Notes: generated by a model not told the origin, from the sequence alone. Counted from the stretch's first letter, positions 42,132-50,591 are shown. The stretch is DNA of 64,000 nucleotides from Maricaulis sp965228215 (GCA_965228215.1 OZ245800.1:1240001-1304000); one strand, 5' to 3'. Made by a program: numbers and translations.

Positions 42132-43250
42132 ATGAAGCTTACGATCGAGCGCGCTACGCTGTTGAAAGCCCTCGGGCATGTGCAGGCCGTCGTCGAAAAG
42201 CGCAACACGATACCGATCCTGTCCAATGTGCTGATCACGGCAGGACCGGACGGTGCGAAATTTGCCGCCACGGATCTCGATATCGAGATCCAGGAAAATG
42301 CCGAGGCGAGCTGCGAGGGCGAAGGCCTGGTCACCGCGCCGGCGCATACCCTGTACGACATCACGCGCAAACTTCCCGATGGTGCCGATGTGACGCTGGA
42401 GATGAGCGGCGAGGATCCGCGTCTCACGCTGAAGGCCGGCCGGTCCAATTTCTCCCTGCCCTCCCTGCCGCCCGGTGATTTCCCGGTCATGCCGAGCGAG
42501 GCGCTGGAACATCGTTTCGTGCTCGAGGCCGAGGCCCTGGCCCGCCTGATCGACAAGACGCGTTTTGCCATCTCAACGGAGGAGACGCGCTATTATCTCA
42601 ACGGTATCCACCTTCATGCCTCCGACGAGGATGGCCGCAAGACCCTGCGTGCCGTCGCGACGGATGGTGTGCGTCTCGCGCTCGCCGAGATCGACCTGCC
42701 CGAGGGTGCTGACGGCATGCCGGGTGTGATCGTGCCGCGCAAGACGGTGCAGGAAGTCCGCCGCCTGCTGGAAGACGCAGACGAGGATGTCGAGGTCTCC
42801 GTGTCCGAGGGCAAGATCCGCTTCAAGCTCGGCCGTGCCGTGCTGACCTCCAAGCTGATCGACGGTGCCTTCCCTGATTATGAGCGCGTGATCCCCCGCG
42901 GAAATACCCGGGTGATGTCTGTCGAGAACAAGCGTTTCGCCGAGGCTGTCGACCGGGTCGCCACGATTTCCGTCGAGAAATCGCGTTCGGTCAAACTCTC
43001 CCTGGGCGATGACACGCTGACCCTGGCCGTGAACAATCCGGAAAGCGGCCAGGCCGAGGAAGAACTCGCCGTGTCCTATTCCGACGAGGGTTTCGCGATC
43101 GGTTTCAACGCCCGCTACATGCTGGACGTCGCGTCCCAGATCGAGGGCGACGAAGCGAAATTCCACTTCGCCGATGCCGCTTCGCCGGCGCTCGTGACCG
43201 ACAGCGGTGACGCCAATGCACTCTACGTGCTGATGCCGCTCCGCGTGTGA
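42132..43250 (+). CDS. dnaN: DNA polymerase III subunit beta (sliding clamp)
   Basis: A 372-residue ring-forming processivity factor with three clamp domains. The start MKLTIERATLLKALGHVQAVVEKRNTIPILSNVLI is characteristic, and the C-terminus ends YVLMPLRV, a match to the clamp's conserved YMVMPMRL-type tail. A purine-rich GGGAGCGGAAAG precedes the ATG. Its TGA overlaps the GTG start of recF, so clamp and RecF synthesis are translationally coupled. Confidence 0.97.
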   Translation: MKLTIERATLLKALGHVQAVVEKRNTIPILSNVLITAGPDGAKFAATDLDIEIQENAEASCEGEGLVTAPAHTLYDITRKLPDGADVTLEMSGEDPRLTLKAGRSNFSLPSLPPGDFPVMPSEALEHRFVLEAEALARLIDKTRFAISTEETRYYLNGIHLHASDEDGRKTLRAVATDGVRLALAEIDLPEGADGMPGVIVPRKTVQEVRRLLEDADEDVEVSVSEGKIRFKLGRAVLTSKLIDGAFPDYERVIPRGNTRVMSVENKRFAEAVDRVATISVEKSRSVKLSLGDDTLTLAVNNPESGQAEEELAVSYSDEGFAIGFNARYMLDVASQIEGDEAKFHFADAASPALVTDSGDANALYVLMPLRV

Positions 43251-44416
43251 GCGAGACGACAGTCACAGACGAAAACGCACCGCCGCTGGCTCCGCCGGCG
43301 GCGGTTCGTCGTTTGCGGCTCACCGATTTTCGTTGTTACGCCACGCTCGACCTGGATCTCGACCCGCGTCCGGTCGCGATCTTCGGCGAAAACGGATCCG
43401 GCAAGACCAATCTGCTCGAGGCGGTCTCCTTCCTGGCGCCCGGCAAGGGATTGCGCTCGGCCGGGGCCGACCGGGTGGTCCGCCGGGAGGGCGAGGAGCG
43501 GGCCGAGGCCTGGGCGGTCTTCGCCGAGCTTGAGGGGCGTGGCGAGGCGCACCGGATCGGGGTCGGTAGCCGGGAAGGCAGCCGGCGCGAGACCCGTATC
43601 GATGGCGAACCCGCCACCCAGGCCGAGCTCGGCCGTCTTGCTCCGATGATCTGGCTGACACCGGCACAGGATCGGCTGTTTGCCGGTCCGCGCGCCGACC
43701 GGCTGCGTTTCTTCGACCGGCTGGTCTATGCCGCTGACCCGGCCCATGGCGATGCCGCAACCGCCTACGAGAAGACCCGTACACGCCGCCAGCGCCTGCT
43801 GGAGGACGGCCGGCCGGACCCGGCCTGGCTTGATGCGATCGAACACGAAATGGCGGGTTATGGCGTGGCGATGGCCGCGGCCCGGCTGGACGCACTGGCG
43901 CGCCTGCAGGCAGGCATTGATGACCGGCCTGGCGGCGTGTTTCCGCAGGCCGACCTCGCACTGGACGGCGCGGTGGAGGCGGATCTCGCGGAAACGGCCT
44001 CGGCCAGCGAGGCGGAAGACCGGTTTGCCGCCGCGCTGAAAGAGGGCCGGGCCCGTGACGCTGCTGCCGGCCGGACATTGACTGCAGGTCCTCACCGAAC
44101 CGAATTACTGGCCCGCCACCGCGAGAAGGACCAGGTGGCGGCGGATTGTTCGACCGGTGAACAGAAGGCCCTCATCCTGACGCTTGCCCTGGCCCAGGCC
44201 CGTGTATTGGCGGCGCAGGGCGGGCTGGCGCCGCTGCTTCTGCTGGACGAGACCTGTGCCCATCTCGATGCGACGCGCCGGGAGGGGCTGGCCCGGGAAA
44301 TCCTGGCCACCGGGTCCCAGGCCTGGCTGACGGGTGTCGAGCGGGTCTTGTTCGAACCCTTTGGTGATCATGCCCAATTCCTGGAAATAGCCGGGGCGAC
44401 GGTGCGCCCCGGCTGA
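43247..44416 (+). CDS. recF: DNA replication and repair protein RecF
   Basis: A 389-residue SMC-like ATPase that helps load RecA at gaps. Walker A is GENGSGKTNLLEA (47-59), the signature STGEQKALIL is at about 303-312, and Walker B LLLLDETCAHLD is near 330. LRLTDFRCYATLDL is the typical RecF N-terminal strand. The GTG start overlaps the dnaN stop by 4 bp. A perfect 10-bp hairpin spans its stop codon. gyrB, which often follows, is 3.2 kb away. Confidence 0.94.
   Translation: MSETTVTDENAPPLAPPAAVRRLRLTDFRCYATLDLDLDPRPVAIFGENGSGKTNLLEAVSFLAPGKGLRSAGADRVVRREGEERAEAWAVFAELEGRGEAHRIGVGSREGSRRETRIDGEPATQAELGRLAPMIWLTPAQDRLFAGPRADRLRFFDRLVYAADPAHGDAATAYEKTRTRRQRLLEDGRPDPAWLDAIEHEMAGYGVAMAAARLDALARLQAGIDDRPGGVFPQADLALDGAVEADLAETASASEAEDRFAAALKEGRARDAAAGRTLTAGPHRTELLARHREKDQVAADCSTGEQKALILTLALAQARVLAAQGGLAPLLLLDETCAHLDATRREGLAREILATGSQAWLTGVERVLFEPFGDHAQFLEIAGATVRPG
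44389..44414 (+). terminator. Hairpin at the recF stop codon, possible terminator
   Basis: AGCCGGGGCG (44389-44398) and CGCCCCGGCT (44405-44414) form a perfect 10-bp GC-rich stem with a 6-nt loop. No T-tract follows, so termination would need Rho or another factor. The convergent CPBP gene ends 28 bp later. Confidence 0.4.
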
Positions 44417-44444
44417 AGCCGGCCCTGAACGCTGGGGTTGGAGA

Positions 44445-45203
44445 TCAGGCGGCCGGCTGGGGAAGGGGGTCGTCACTGCCGTCATCATCATGCGCCTGGG
44501 CGATGGCGAACATCGCACCCGTCAGGGAATCGACCAGGAAGTGCAGCAGGATGACCGGCCAGAGCGACTTCGTGAGGACGAAGATAAGGGCGAAGCCACC
44601 ACCGATCAGCGCGACGCGGATCATGCCGCTGATTCCCTGGTAGAAATGACCGATCGCGAACAGGAGCGTTGCGGCGATCGCGGCGGCCCAGACGGGCATT
44701 ACGATGCCGAATGCACCGATCAGGAAGCCGCGAAAGGCAATCTCTTCCGTGATGCCGGCCGTGACCGAAACCAGTTGGAAGCTCGCATGTTCGCGGCGGC
44801 TGGACGGGTGGACGAGGTCCACGCCCGGCACGCTTGCGATCTGGTCGCGAAAGCCCTGGCGTGCCTTGGCCGAGCGCATCATCAGCAATACCTGGAAGCC
44901 GTAATAGAGTCCCGCAATGATCGTGAGCGCCCAGCCGATCCAGAAGCCCGTCGAGGGCTCGGACTGGAAACCCAGCGCAAAGAGGGAGCGGCCGGAGACG
45001 AGCCAGGCGACGGTCACAAGAGCGGCCAGGCTCCACAGCCAGATCATCGTGGAATTGAAGATAGGGATGCGCTTGTCGGGCTCGGTGCTGGCCGCGAGCT
45101 CAGCCTTGACCGCGCTGTCACGGAAGGCGCTGTAGAGGATGAAGCCGATAATGGCGGCAATGCCCACGGACAGGGCGGGCTCCGATGTGATGAACTCGAT
45201 CAT
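44445..45203 (-). CDS. CPBP-family intramembrane metalloprotease
   Basis: A 252-residue polytopic membrane protein. The CPBP (Abi/CAAX-like) signature EEIAFRGFLIGAF carries the glutamate pair and Arg. HFYQGISG and the final HFLVDSLTG carry His and Asp of the metal site. GGAGG precedes ATG 45203. Family members process membrane proteins or act in self-immunity; the substrate is unknown. It is divergent from a tetR gene, with a perfect 18-bp palindrome between, which suggests direct repression. Confidence 0.85.
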   Translation of the reverse strand: MIEFITSEPALSVGIAAIIGFILYSAFRDSAVKAELAASTEPDKRIPIFNSTMIWLWSLAALVTVAWLVSGRSLFALGFQSEPSTGFWIGWALTIIAGLYYGFQVLLMMRSAKARQGFRDQIASVPGVDLVHPSSRREHASFQLVSVTAGITEEIAFRGFLIGAFGIVMPVWAAAIAATLLFAIGHFYQGISGMIRVALIGGGFALIFVLTKSLWPVILLHFLVDSLTGAMFAIAQAHDDDGSDDPLPQPAA

Positions 45204-45217
45204 GGTGGCCTCCGGGT

Positions 45218-45246
45218 TTGACAGGCTATGCTGCCGGTAGGATGAT
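45218..45246 (+). promoter_or_regulatory. Probable tetR promoter
   Basis: A consensus TTGACA (45218-45223) is followed after 17 bp by GATGAT (45241-45246), a 4/6 match to the -10 box. Transcription would start near 45253, just before the palindrome at 45255-45272. Confidence 0.5.
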
Positions 45247-45254
45247 ATAAACGC

Positions 45255-45272
45255 GAATGCGAATTCGCATTC
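45255..45272. promoter_or_regulatory. Perfect 18-bp palindrome, probable TetR operator
   Basis: GAATGCGAATTCGCATTC is fully self-complementary and lies in the 99-bp spacer between the divergent CPBP protease and tetR genes. TetR regulators bind such short palindromes as dimers or pairs of dimers. Its position at the predicted tetR transcription start would let it repress both directions. Confidence 0.75.
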
Positions 45273-45302
45273 ACATATAGAAAGACCGAGGACACACGTC
45301 AA

Positions 45303-45968
45303 GTGGCCGACGATTCCGCTTCCCTGTCCGGCGCCAAGCCTGCGACGCAAAAACGCTCGCAACAGACCCGCGACAAGCTCGTTGCTGCGCTTGAAGTCCT
45401 GTTGCGTGACAAGCCTTTCGACCAGATTTCGGTTGCCGAGATTGCGGCCGAGGCCGGCTTGGCCGTAGGCACGGTCTATCGGCGGTTCGAGAACAAGGAC
45501 GCCTTCATCCCTGTCATGTTCGAGATCTACATGGCCCGGCTCAGCGCGTTCAATTCCGACCCGGCGACACAGGTCCGGATCAATCCGGCCGACGGTCTAC
45601 GCGGTGCTCTGCGGTCGATCGCCCGGCAGGGCTGGGCCTTCATGGCGGACCAGGCGCACATCATCCGCTCGGCGCATCTCTACGCGCGGCTGAGACCGGA
45701 TCTGGTCGGCGATGAATGGGACGCCCTCGTCGAGGAATCCATCCAGGGTTTCCTGGTGGCGCTGCGTGGTTTCGAGCCTGAGATGAAGCGCCGGGCAACG
45801 CGCGAACTCGCCGAGATCGTCGCCTATATCTTCAACACGGTTTTCATCGAGAAGGGCCTCTATCCCGAGGACGGCCTGGGGTCGGCTGTCAGCACCGAGG
45901 GTGAAGATTTTGCGATCCAGATGGCCGACATGCTCTACGGCTATCTCATCCTGCCCGAAGACGCGTAG
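45303..45968 (+). CDS. TetR-family transcriptional regulator
   Basis: A 221-residue regulator. The N-terminal HTH is at about 18-64 (TRDKLVAALEVLLRDKPFDQISVAEIAAEAGLAVGTVYRRFENKDAF), with the family's GTVYRRF recognition helix. The rest is a helical ligand-binding and dimer domain ending in LYGYLIL. The GTG start sits downstream of a promoter and a perfect palindrome. Likely targets are its own gene, the divergent CPBP protease and possibly the LysE-type exporter 9 bp downstream. Confidence 0.9.
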   Translation: MADDSASLSGAKPATQKRSQQTRDKLVAALEVLLRDKPFDQISVAEIAAEAGLAVGTVYRRFENKDAFIPVMFEIYMARLSAFNSDPATQVRINPADGLRGALRSIARQGWAFMADQAHIIRSAHLYARLRPDLVGDEWDALVEESIQGFLVALRGFEPEMKRRATRELAEIVAYIFNTVFIEKGLYPEDGLGSAVSTEGEDFAIQMADMLYGYLILPEDA

Positions 45969-45977
45969 GACGGGCCC

Positions 45978-46601
45978 ATGTCTGCGGAAAACCTCCTGCT
46001 CTTTGCGGGCGCGCTGGTCGTGCTCTTCCTGACGCCCGGACCCGGCATCGCCGCGATGATTGCGCGGACGCTGGATGCTGGTCCGTGGAATGCCGCGACC
46101 TATGGCGTCGGTATTCTGACCGGCGACATTTTCTGGTTCACACTCGCTGTCACGGGCCTTTCGGCGCTCGCGACGCAATTGGAGGCGTTCTGGCTGGCGG
46201 CGAAGATCATCGGCGCCGGCTATCTGGGCTGGATGGCGGTCCGGGCCTTCTGGAGCGCCTGGACCGGGGCCCGGCCGAAACCGGTCTTCCCCCATGATTC
46301 GAAGCGCGGTTTCGCGGCGACCTATGCGGCCGGCGTGGCCATGCCGCTGTCCAATCCGAAACCGATTGTTTTCTATCTCACCCTGGTGCCGGCCTTTGTT
46401 CCGATCGACCAGATCACGCCGGCAGTCTACGCCCTGATGATCGGGCTCATGGTGGTGCTCGCTGTCCCGACAGCGGCCCTCTACATCCTGTCGGCCCACA
46501 AGGCGCGCAACTGGATGACAACGCCCGCCGTCCGCCGGGGAACCGACATCGTGACGGGCGTTGTGATGACCGCCATCGCGATCATTCTTCTTACTCGGTG
46601 A
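45978..46601 (+). CDS. LysE/RhtB-family exporter
   Basis: A 207-residue membrane protein with six hydrophobic segments. The family start is LLFAGALVVLFLTPGPGIAAMIARTL (about 6-31). The mid-protein NPKPIVFYLTLVPAFVP segment is typical of RhtB/LysE amino-acid exporters. The substrate is unknown. It follows tetR after 9 bp and is probably co-transcribed with it. Its 3' end overlaps the convergent hypothetical gene by 11 bp. Confidence 0.87.
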   Translation: MSAENLLLFAGALVVLFLTPGPGIAAMIARTLDAGPWNAATYGVGILTGDIFWFTLAVTGLSALATQLEAFWLAAKIIGAGYLGWMAVRAFWSAWTGARPKPVFPHDSKRGFAATYAAGVAMPLSNPKPIVFYLTLVPAFVPIDQITPAVYALMIGLMVVLAVPTAALYILSAHKARNWMTTPAVRRGTDIVTGVVMTAIAIILLTR

Positions 46602-46956
46602 GCAAGCGCATTAGACAAGGCGGAAGGCGCATTCCGGCTGCAATCCAGCGGAAAGGCGAATTGATATCACGTCTGACAACCCAGCAATCAGTGATGAGTT
46701 CGTCTCCATCACCGCGCTGCTCGATCGAATCGTGCCGGTATCGAGGCCGCGCAAAGAGCAATCCTTCCCCCTCCGGCGCAAGCGATTCGAGCGCGCCTGC
46801 CAGGAAAGTGCTCGGCGGCGAAAAACTGCCCAGGATATAGCCTGCCTGCCCACTTTCTTCTCCGGTCGCGTTGAAGACGCGTGGAGAACGATCGACCACC
46901 TCCGCTACAAGCGTGGGGCTTTTACCGACATCAAAATCACGAAGCTGGACGCGCAT
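46591..46956 (-). CDS. Hypothetical protein, unknown function
   Basis: A 121-residue cytoplasmic protein starting MRVQLRDFDVGKSPTLVAEVV. GGGGAG about 9 nt upstream of ATG 46956 supports the start. It has mixed strands and helices, a DCWVVRRD segment and no signal peptide. No family was recognised. It follows the secreted NTF2-like gene with a 5-bp gap, so the two form an operon. It overlaps the 3' end of the LysE gene on the other strand. Confidence 0.6.
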   Translation of the reverse strand: MRVQLRDFDVGKSPTLVAEVVDRSPRVFNATGEESGQAGYILGSFSPPSTFLAGALESLAPEGEGLLFARPRYRHDSIEQRGDGDELITDCWVVRRDINSPFRWIAAGMRLPPCLMRLLTE

Positions 46957-46961
46957 AACGA

Positions 46962-47456
46962 TCACTCCCCGGCGATGTGGATGATACGCCATTCACCGTC
47001 TCTGCGGACCCAGACCTGGGTGCCGAAACCCGTGGCTTCGATCACCTCTCCGGACTGCATCCGGATCTGCTGGTCATAGGTGTTGAGCAGGAGAATGGTG
47101 TCCTCTGCGATCGTGCGGACTACGACTTCCGGAAACTCCACGCGTTCAAGCGCGTCGGTCGTGTCGAGCAGAGCGCGGTAACCGTCGGCCCAACCGGGGA
47201 AATCCCGGATCAGCTCGCCGGCCAGGGCGGCGGTGAAACCGTTGGCCCAGAAATGCTCCAGCACCGCGTCGGCGTCCAGCCGTTCGGCGTCCTCGACCAT
47301 GTTGTGGAAATTGGCGCAGACCCGTGTCTCGTCGACGCTCAGCGTCTCTGACTGTCTGCAATCATCCGGGCCGGGCCCGGATCTCATCGCTTCGGCCGAT
47401 GCGGCGGAAGCGAGGGCGAGGGTGACACTCACCCCCATCATTTTTCTCATTTTCAT
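46962..47456 (-). CDS. Secreted NTF2/SnoaL-like protein
   Basis: A 164-residue protein with a signal peptide (MKMRKMMGVSVTLALASAASA) and an NTF2-like cone-fold pattern. That pattern is ANFHNMVEDAERLDADAVLEHFWANGFTAAL, then IAEDTILLLNTYDQQIR and the final TQVWVRRDGEWRIIHIAGE strand pair. The ending is typical of DUF4440/SnoaL relatives, but no enzyme activity can be assigned. It is divergent from gyrB and shares a 154-bp promoter region containing the alternating CG tract. Confidence 0.72.
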   Translation of the reverse strand: MKMRKMMGVSVTLALASAASAEAMRSGPGPDDCRQSETLSVDETRVCANFHNMVEDAERLDADAVLEHFWANGFTAALAGELIRDFPGWADGYRALLDTTDALERVEFPEVVVRTIAEDTILLLNTYDQQIRMQSGEVIEATGFGTQVWVRRDGEWRIIHIAGE

Positions 47457-47532
47457 GCCGAAGGCGTTTAAGCCGCCCCGGAGACGGGGTCTAGTGCAAG
47501 CGGGCCACACCTGGTGGCCTGGTGCTGCGACT

Positions 47533-47574
47533 CGCGCGCGCGTGCATGCGCGCGTGCACACGCGTGCGCGCGCG
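47533..47574. repeat. 42-bp strictly alternating pyrimidine-purine tract (Z-DNA-prone) upstream of gyrB
   Basis: From 47533 to 47574 every step alternates pyrimidine and purine, mostly CG with a few TG and CA steps. The ends are also inverted repeats (ACTCGCGCGC on the left, GCGCGCGAGT on the right). It lies 36 bp before the gyrB ATG. Two GANTC sites flank it (47529-47533 and 47584-47588). Such tracts flip to left-handed Z-DNA under negative supercoiling. Confidence 0.85.
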
Positions 47575-47610
47575 AGTAGCCACGACTCACCGAACAGGGT
47601 AGAAAACCCT

Positions 47611-50010
47611 ATGACTGATAATGCGAATCAAGAGTATGGCGCCGACTCCATCAAGGTCCTGAAGGGCCTCGATGCCGTCCGCAAACGTCCGGGCATGTAT
47701 ATCGGGGACACCGATGACGGTTCCGGCCTCCACCACATGGTCTACGAAGTCGTCGACAATGCGATCGACGAAGCGCTAGCGGGACATTGTTCCGAAGTGG
47801 TGGTCTGCCTGCACGCAGACGGCTCGGCCAGTGTGCGCGATGATGGTCGCGGCATCCCGACGGACATGCACCCGGAAGAAGGCGTATCGGCCGCCCAGGT
47901 GATCATGACCCAGCTGCACGCCGGCGGTAAGTTCGACCAGAATTCCTACAAGGTTTCCGGTGGTCTGCACGGCGTGGGCGTCTCGGTGGTGAACGCATTG
48001 TCGGACTGGATGGATCTCACCATCTGGCGCGGTGGCAAGAAGCATTACATGCGTTTCCGCCATGGCGAGGCGGAGGAAGACCTGAAGGTTCTCGGTGATG
48101 CGCAGCCGGGCGAGAAGGGTACGGAAGTGCGCTTCATGCCGTCCGACCAGACCTTCTCCATGATCGAATTCGACCATGCGACGCTGCAGCACCGCCTGCG
48201 CGAGCTGGCCTTCCTCAATTCAGGCGTGAAGATCACCCTGCGCGACGAACGCCCGGCCGAGACCATCGAGGACACGATGGTCTATGAGGGCGGCGTAGCG
48301 GCTTTCGTGAGCCATCTCGACCGCAACAAGACTCCGCTTTTCACCCCGCCCGTCCTGATCAAGGGCGAGCGCGAGGGCGTGAATGTCGAGGCGGCGCTGG
48401 AGTGGAATGACAGCTATCACGAGAACGTTCTCTGCTTCACCAACAACATCCCGCAGCGTGATGGCGGTACGCACCTGGCCGGTTTCCGCGGCGCGTTGAC
48501 GCGTATCATCAACAGCTATGCAAACTCCTCCGGCCTGGCGGCCAAGGCCAAGGTGTCCATCTCGGGCGATGATGCCCGCGAAGGCCTGACCTGCGTGCTG
48601 TCTGCCAAGGTGCCGGACCCGAAATTCTCCTCCCAGACCAAGGACAAGCTGGTTTCTTCCGAAGTGCGTCCCGCCGTGGAAGGCATTATCGGCGAAGCCC
48701 TGTCGGAATGGTTCGAGGAGCATCCCAACGAAGCCAAGATGATCGTCGGCAAGATCATCGAGGCCGCGGCTGCCCGCGAAGCCGCCCGCAAGGCGCGCGA
48801 GCTGACGCGGCGCAAGTCGGCGCTCGACATCACCTCCCTGCCCGGCAAGCTGGCGGACTGCCAGGAGAAAGATCCGGCCAAGTCCGAACTCTTCATCGTC
48901 GAGGGTGACTCAGCCGGTGGCTCGGCCAAACAGGGCCGCCACCGCGAGAACCAGGCCGTGCTGCCGCTGCGAGGCAAGATCCTCAATGTGGAACGCGCCC
49001 GGTTCGACAAGATGCTGTCATCCGAACAGGTCGGTACGCTGATCACGGCCCTGGGCACGGGCATCGGCCGGGACCAGATCGATTACGACAAGCTGCGCTA
49101 TCACAAGGTCATCATCATGACCGATGCCGATGTCGACGGCGCACACATCCGCACCCTGTTGCTGACCTTCTTCTACCGGCAGATGCCGGAACTGATCGAG
49201 CGCGGGCATCTCTACATCGCCCAGCCGCCGCTCTACAAAGCCTCCAAGGGCCGGTCCGAACGCTATGTGAAGGACCAGGCCGAGATGGATGCCTATCTCG
49301 TCGAGGAAGGTGTCGCCGACGCCACCCTGACCCTGCGCAGCGGTGAAGTGATCACCGGCGTCGACCTCGCTGACCGGGTCGAGCGCGCCCGCATGGTCAA
49401 ACTCTCCGTCGACCGCCTGACCGCCCGTGCGCCGGGTTTTGCCCTGGAAGCCGCAGCCCTTGCTGGCGCTCTTGTGCCTGACCCGTCCAGTGACGCCGTG
49501 GAAGACGCCGTCAATCGCCTCAACGCGCTCGCGGATGAGGGCGAGGACAACTGGACCGGCACGCTCGGCGAGGAAAACGGTCTCATCTTCGCCCGCGATG
49601 TGCGCGGCGTCACCGAGACCGTCGTCCTGGATGAAAACCTGCGCATCAGCCCGGACGCCAAACGTCTCAATGACCGCGCGGTCGAGATTGCCGGCGATTA
49701 TCAGGGTCGCGCGATCTTCGCGCCGAAATCCGGTTCGTTCGACATTTTCACCCCGACCCAGCTCATCGATGCCGTCGTGAATTCGGGCGCCAAGGGTATG
49801 AAAATGCAGCGCTATAAGGGTCTGGGCGAGATGAATCCCGAACAGCTCTGGGAAACCACGCTGGACCCGAATGTCCGCTCCCTCCTCCAGGTCTCGGTCA
49901 CCCATGCCGACACCGCCGACGAGCTCTTCTCCAAACTGATGGGCGACGTGGTGGAACCCCGCCGCGACTTCATCCAGGAGAATGCGCTTGAGGCCGAGGT
50001 GGACGTTTAG
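47611..50010 (+). CDS. gyrB: DNA gyrase subunit B
   Basis: A 799-residue ATPase subunit of the type II topoisomerase that introduces negative supercoils. The GHKL ATPase starts at about residue 10 (LDAVRKRPGMYIGDT, VVDNAIDEALAG, with the catalytic Glu). The TOPRIM region shows EGDSAGGSAKQGR and MTDADVDGAHIRTLLLTFFYR. The C-terminus has RYKGLGEMNPEQLWETT. ATG 47611 is the family start; the frame is open far upstream through the CG tract. Its promoter region is unusual (see the CG tract). Confidence 0.96.
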   Translation: MTDNANQEYGADSIKVLKGLDAVRKRPGMYIGDTDDGSGLHHMVYEVVDNAIDEALAGHCSEVVVCLHADGSASVRDDGRGIPTDMHPEEGVSAAQVIMTQLHAGGKFDQNSYKVSGGLHGVGVSVVNALSDWMDLTIWRGGKKHYMRFRHGEAEEDLKVLGDAQPGEKGTEVRFMPSDQTFSMIEFDHATLQHRLRELAFLNSGVKITLRDERPAETIEDTMVYEGGVAAFVSHLDRNKTPLFTPPVLIKGEREGVNVEAALEWNDSYHENVLCFTNNIPQRDGGTHLAGFRGALTRIINSYANSSGLAAKAKVSISGDDAREGLTCVLSAKVPDPKFSSQTKDKLVSSEVRPAVEGIIGEALSEWFEEHPNEAKMIVGKIIEAAAAREAARKARELTRRKSALDITSLPGKLADCQEKDPAKSELFIVEGDSAGGSAKQGRHRENQAVLPLRGKILNVERARFDKMLSSEQVGTLITALGTGIGRDQIDYDKLRYHKVIIMTDADVDGAHIRTLLLTFFYRQMPELIERGHLYIAQPPLYKASKGRSERYVKDQAEMDAYLVEEGVADATLTLRSGEVITGVDLADRVERARMVKLSVDRLTARAPGFALEAAALAGALVPDPSSDAVEDAVNRLNALADEGEDNWTGTLGEENGLIFARDVRGVTETVVLDENLRISPDAKRLNDRAVEIAGDYQGRAIFAPKSGSFDIFTPTQLIDAVVNSGAKGMKMQRYKGLGEMNPEQLWETTLDPNVRSLLQVSVTHADTADELFSKLMGDVVEPRRDFIQENALEAEVDV

Positions 50011-50049
50011 GGCGCGCCTGGCTGACAAGAGATCTATGGGTTGGTCTGG

Positions 50050-50382
50050 TCATTCCGCCCAGCGAAACACCAATGAGTGTTCGACGCCGAACCGGGCGTG
50101 CCCAGGCGCAAACACCCATTGCTCAACGGCACTCACGCTGGATTGAATGAAGCGACCCAATCCTTCTCGCTCGGGATCTGCGGATCTTGCGCTGACATTG
50201 GCCGTTGAGCCGTCTGCAAGAACGTCAAACCGAACGATGATTTCTACTGGCATCAGCCCCTCCGCATGGTTCGGAAGTGCTGGGGAAACAAAAACACACG
50301 GCGAATCGATCTCGGTTTCGCAATCCGTAGCGGGCGGTTGCGTTGCGAGCAGCATCGATGACACGATTGCGGAAAGGCTCAT
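50050..50382 (-). CDS. Small exported TonB-C-like protein, paralogue 1
   Basis: About 110 residues. ATG 50382 gives a short hydrophobic N-terminus (MSLSAIVSSMLLA) that may be a signal peptide. The rest resembles a TonB C-terminal domain: PVEIIVRFDVLADGSTANVSARSADPE, then FIQSSVSAVEQWVFAPGH. It lacks the membrane anchor and Pro-rich spacer of TonB proteins. An alternative start at 50427 adds 15 residues. It resembles the gene at 50642-50986 and is separated from it by a palindromic repeat. Confidence 0.5.
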   Translation of the reverse strand: MSLSAIVSSMLLATQPPATDCETEIDSPCVFVSPALPNHAEGLMPVEIIVRFDVLADGSTANVSARSADPEREGLGRFIQSSVSAVEQWVFAPGHARFGVEHSLVFRWAE

Positions 50383-50453
50383 CGGACCATCGTGCTCCGC
50401 TATTACGGCGAGAAATGGATTGCCCAATCCACCTCACCCAACCTGCCACTGGC

Positions 50454-50591
50454 CTCCCCCGTGGACGGGGGAGGTGTCCCGGCTTGCCGGGGCGGAGGGG
50501 GGAAGCGAATGCAGGCGCATTACCTGGGAAAGCCCCCCTCAGAGCTTGAGCCCTGGCGGGCTCAAGCCCAGCTCCCCCGCCCGCGGGGGAG
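50454..50591. repeat. Interspersed palindromic repeat, copy A
   Basis: The outer arms 50454-50473 and 50572-50591 are inverted repeats matching at 18 of 20 positions. Each arm is itself a CTCCCCC/GGGGGAG hairpin. Internal blocks GGTGTCCCG, CGGAGGGGG, CCCCTCAGA and CAAGCCCAGCTCCCCC occur in the same order in copy B at 53868-53969. Copy A carries about 25 extra bases in the middle. It lies between the two TonB-C-like genes. Confidence 0.8.

Noticed and set aside
47533..47574. CRISPR or tandem-repeat array reading of the CG tract
   Set aside because: There are no repeat-spacer units. The pattern is dinucleotide alternation, not direct repeats with unique spacers.
47233..47610. N-terminal extension of gyrB through the CG tract
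   Set aside because: The open frame upstream encodes an Arg/Ala repeat from the alternating tract. GyrB proteins start at MTDNANQEYG-like sequence, so the tract is treated as non-coding.
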